IMG/VR virus record: IMGVR_UViG_3300028287_000366
Location: 1 to 23,041 of that record
Origin: a virus
Direction: 5' to 3' (one strand)
Length of the DNA stretch: 23,041 nt
Program-made: the position numbers and the translations under genes
Shown: piece by piece, positions 21,046 through 23,041 of the stretch
Position numbering within the stretch: the first letter of the stretch is position 1
Layout: each line of letters begins with the position of its first letter
Notes under the pieces: generated by a model
The model's database searches: none
What the model was told of the DNA's origin: nothing
Seen by the model: the letters and a program-made list of their open reading frames with translations, nothing else

Positions 21046-21800
21046 TGGGTAAAGTAGTTCATGTAATCGGCAACGGTGATAAGGCAATATTCTATAAAGA
21101 GAAGAAGCGCGAGGGCATGAAACTTATCTGTAACATGCCTCCGTTCTCTATGCCAACAAATGAAGTCTATGCAACCTGTATGGTTGACTTCAAGATGATG
21201 GCAGCATTGACAGAGGGATCCTTGAACCTTGCTATGTATGACTGGGTGCTTGGTACGCGGCCGCGTATGTGGATGGATGACCCTGCTCGTTCGTTGTTTT
21301 ATCTAAAGTACGCCAAGAACATCAAGGAGTTCTATACTACTGTTCCTGACTATGCAGGTAATGCTACCAACTTCAACTGTGGACATATGGCAGTCCATTA
21401 TGCAGCAAACAAACATCAGGCGGACGAAATTCATATGTATGGATTTGACACGTTGTTTGATTTCAACATGCACAGTATCACAGATCTGTATCTGAACAGC
21501 GACCGTGGACAGTCAAACAATTTTAGATTGATCGAGAACTGGCGTCCTGTCTGGTGGGGATTGTTCAACGAGTTTCCAAACACTAAGTTTGTACTGCACC
21601 ATGATCATGACGACCTGAAATTACCGAAACTTGAAAACGTGGAAGTAATAACGTATACTAGTAAGAAGAAGAAAAACGAACCTGTCAAGGTAGACAAACC
21701 AGCGCAGATTATACTAGACGAGGATCCTCTCGCGGAACTTCGCGGATTGAATCGTCATCAACGTCGAGCAGTAACTGCACAGAAAAGGAAGAATAAATGA
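21045..21800 (+). CDS. GT42-like protein with basic tail
   Basis: 251 aa. HVIGNGDKAIF (6-16), MKLICNMPPF (25-34) and NCGHMAVHYAANKHQADEIHMYGFD (111-135) follow the layout of GT42 / motility-accessory-like proteins, where GNGPS binds the nucleotide and the last block is the conserved GxD strand. The usual Pro-Ser after GNG is changed to Asp-Lys. Residues 206-251 form a Lys/Arg tail with GLNRHQRRAVTAQKR, a basic tail seen on assorted phage proteins. Possible sialyl- or pseudaminyl-type transfer is inferred only. It is the last gene of the glycan run; ATGA with the next gene. Confidence 0.6.
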   Translation: MGKVVHVIGNGDKAIFYKEKKREGMKLICNMPPFSMPTNEVYATCMVDFKMMAALTEGSLNLAMYDWVLGTRPRMWMDDPARSLFYLKYAKNIKEFYTTVPDYAGNATNFNCGHMAVHYAANKHQADEIHMYGFDTLFDFNMHSITDLYLNSDRGQSNNFRLIENWRPVWWGLFNEFPNTKFVLHHDHDDLKLPKLENVEVITYTSKKKKNEPVKVDKPAQIILDEDPLAELRGLNRHQRRAVTAQKRKNK

Positions 21801-22093
21801 ATATGAATAGAAGTGAAATGATCGAAGAACTCAAAGCGAACATCTGTACTGTGACGTTCACTAAGGTGAATGGAGACGAGCGGATTATGTTGTGCACATT
21901 ACGTGAAGACGTATTGCCCGAGTGGGAATCGCGTGTCGCCCGCGATGCACCCATGGTCAACGAAAACGTTGTCAATGTGTGGCACTTTGCCCTCGGTCAA
22001 GCCAGACATGATGATGGATGGAGAAGTTTCCGGGTCGATAATGTAACAAATTTCGTTACTCATGAACCTGATGTCAACGTCGCATCCATGTAA
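21797..22093 (+). CDS. WYL_2/DUF2693-like small protein
   Basis: 98 aa (MNMNRSEM start; M3 also possible). VTFTKVNGDERIMLCTLREDVLP (residues 19-41) and VNVWHFALGQARHDDGWRSFRVDNVTNF (59-86) match the SH3-like phage family I know as DUF2693 or WYL_2. Such proteins are common in T4-like phages and may bind nucleic acid or a small ligand. It marks the return from glycan genes to ordinary phage genes while still being coupled (ATGA, then TAATG). Confidence 0.8.
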   Translation: MNMNRSEMIEELKANICTVTFTKVNGDERIMLCTLREDVLPEWESRVARDAPMVNENVVNVWHFALGQARHDDGWRSFRVDNVTNFVTHEPDVNVASM

Positions 22094-22767
22094 TGTCATT
22101 CGTTCATCGAAAAGAGTCGCTGTTAGGTTATGATGATCTAACAGCGACTACCTTGCCAACAGGTAGAACATACGCTACCCCAACCGGCGAAAGGTATCCT
22201 TCCATAACGACTGTTCTTTCGATACTCTCGGAAGAGCATATCGCCGCATGGAAAGAAAAGGTTGGTGAAGAAGAGGCGAGAAAGGTTTCTTTTCGTGCGT
22301 CGAATCGTGGGACTAAAGTTCACGAGATGATAGAGAAATATGTGGCAAACGATCCGGACTATGCTGTCGGATATATGCCGCATGTCGTTGCCAACTTTCG
22401 TTCAGTCAAACCTATTCTTGATAGTCGCCTTGGACTTATCTATGAACAGGAAGCAGCACTGTATTCGCATCACCTCGGTGTCGCCGGCCGTGTCGACCTT
22501 GTCGGCGAGTTCGACGGTCAACTATCAATCGTTGACTGGAAAACTTCAGCAAAAACAAAACGCAAATCTTGGGTTGAAAATTACTTCATTCAAGAATCCG
22601 CATACGCTATTATGTGGGAAGAGCGAACAGGTGTTCCCATCACCCAGTTAGTCACCATCATAGCAGTCGACCATAGTAAACCACAGGTGTTCGTCGAACA
22701 TAGAGACTCCTGGTCGAAAACCCTCCTAGAAACAATCGATCTATTCAAGACTCGAAATTCCCTTTAA
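22093..22767 (+). CDS. PD-(D/E)XK exonuclease, Cas4/RecB type
   Basis: 224 aa. YPSITTVLS (35-43), NRGTKVHEMIEKY (71-83), GVAGRVDLVGEFDG (129-142) with D135, SIVDWKTS (145-152) with D148 and K150, and IQESAYAIMWEE (166-177) with Q167 give the complete PD-(D/E)XK nuclease order I know from Cas4, RecB and phage exonucleases. No Cys cluster for an Fe-S centre is visible, unlike Cas4. It would act as a DNA exonuclease in replication, recombination or host DNA breakdown. TAATG start; nothing overlaps its stop, which ends the long coupled run. Confidence 0.9.
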   Translation: MSFVHRKESLLGYDDLTATTLPTGRTYATPTGERYPSITTVLSILSEEHIAAWKEKVGEEEARKVSFRASNRGTKVHEMIEKYVANDPDYAVGYMPHVVANFRSVKPILDSRLGLIYEQEAALYSHHLGVAGRVDLVGEFDGQLSIVDWKTSAKTKRKSWVENYFIQESAYAIMWEERTGVPITQLVTIIAVDHSKPQVFVEHRDSWSKTLLETIDLFKTRNSL

Positions 22768-22789
22768 AAAACAACAACTTAGCAAAAAC

Positions 22790-22818
22790 TTGATCTTTTC
22801 GATGATATAGACGATAAT
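22790..22818 (+). promoter_or_regulatory. Sigma70-like promoter
   Basis: TTGATC at 22790-22795 and GATAAT at 22813-22818 with a 17-base spacer, in the 77-bp gap before the last gene. It shares the acTTGA lead with the promoter at 7432. The next start at 22845 has the Shine-Dalgarno aagga at 22834-22838. Confidence 0.6.
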
Positions 22819-22844
22819 GTCTCTTGAATTGAAAAGGAATGAAC

Positions 22845-23041
22845 ATGTTTGTAGTTAAGCGCACCGACCCAAAGACCAACAAGGTTTTGTATCGAACAGA
22901 CACCGGAAAATATGACACATGGTCAGAAGATGTGCAGGACGCGCATTTGTTCAAACGAAAACGCATCAGAAATGTGTGGTGGTTTAAGGACCACTTTGAA
23001 ATGGTTGAGGTGAAGATTGTTCTGGTGCACGACCCGAAGCA
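22845..23041 (+). CDS. Conserved small phage protein, 3' end outside window
   Basis: ATG at 22845 with the Shine-Dalgarno aagga 6 bases upstream and its own promoter. 65 codons are visible: MFVVKRTDPKTNKVLYRTDT, then YDTWSEDVQDAHLFKRKR and NVWWFKDHFEMVEV. I recognise this type of short protein from marine T4-like phages; its function is unknown. No membrane or catalytic motif is visible. It is cut by the right edge of the window. Confidence 0.8.
   Translation, partial: MFVVKRTDPKTNKVLYRTDTGKYDTWSEDVQDAHLFKRKRIRNVWWFKDHFEMVEVKIVLVHDPK

Overview
The window looks like part of a lytic tailed dsDNA phage genome, most likely a T4-like myovirus of marine type. The sequence basis is: every credible gene is on the + strand; genes are packed with ATGA, GTGA or TAATG stop/start overlaps; small proteins have the MKSF-type N-termini seen in T4-like phages; and a phage-type PhoH ATPase, a 3-TM holin, an M15 peptidase, a coenzyme-B12-dependent ribonucleotide reductase and a Cas4/RecB-type exonuclease are present, with one perfect T4-type late promoter box. 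There is no rRNA, tRNA, integrase, transposase or CRISPR array. The host cannot be named from the sequence. Genes run off both ends.

Layout. (1) 1-4819, virion/lysis block: a large modular Lys- and Glu-rich protein with internal repeats, several conserved small phage proteins (two with capsid-targeting-like N-termini), a 2-TM protein and a GTA-type 3-TM holin. (2) 4832-10254, nucleotide-metabolism and accessory block: a sigma70-like promoter drives a monomeric class II ribonucleotide reductase, followed by a 51-aa zinc-ribbon protein and a GIY-YIG-like protein. Then come a late promoter box next to a second sigma70-like promoter, a conserved unknown protein, a terminator-like hairpin, an FmdB-like protein that appears to start at ATT, PhoH, an M15 peptidase and small proteins. 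(3) 10262-10407, non-coding: a perfect 21-bp inverted repeat with a structured 46-nt loop, then a second hairpin and a T-tract. (4) 10440-21800, a long, tightly coupled cassette for glycan synthesis or modification. It holds three paralogous DxD glycosyltransferases, two tandem GT25-like transferases, another DxD transferase, a GT42-like protein, two FkbM methyltransferases, two other methyltransferases, a GDPD-like phosphodiesterase, a HAD + sugar nucleotidyltransferase fusion, an SDR sugar epimerase/dehydratase, an RTRYD-motif protein and a probable sulfotransferase remnant. (5) 21797-23041: return to ordinary phage genes (a WYL_2/DUF2693-like protein, a PD-(D/E)XK exonuclease, and a third sigma70-like promoter before a truncated conserved gene).

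The most interesting part is the glycan cassette and the hairpin in front of it. By inference the cassette makes or decorates a sugar, either on the phage particle or on the host surface. Local signs of ongoing rearrangement include a 38-bp tandem duplication that created a mini-ORF, a sulfotransferase tail fragment, an orphan 97-aa ORF and repeated paralogues. Small genes missed by a simple ORF search are added here: 2490, 6829, 7966, the extended 8197, 9628, 9755, 14447, 15168 and 22845.
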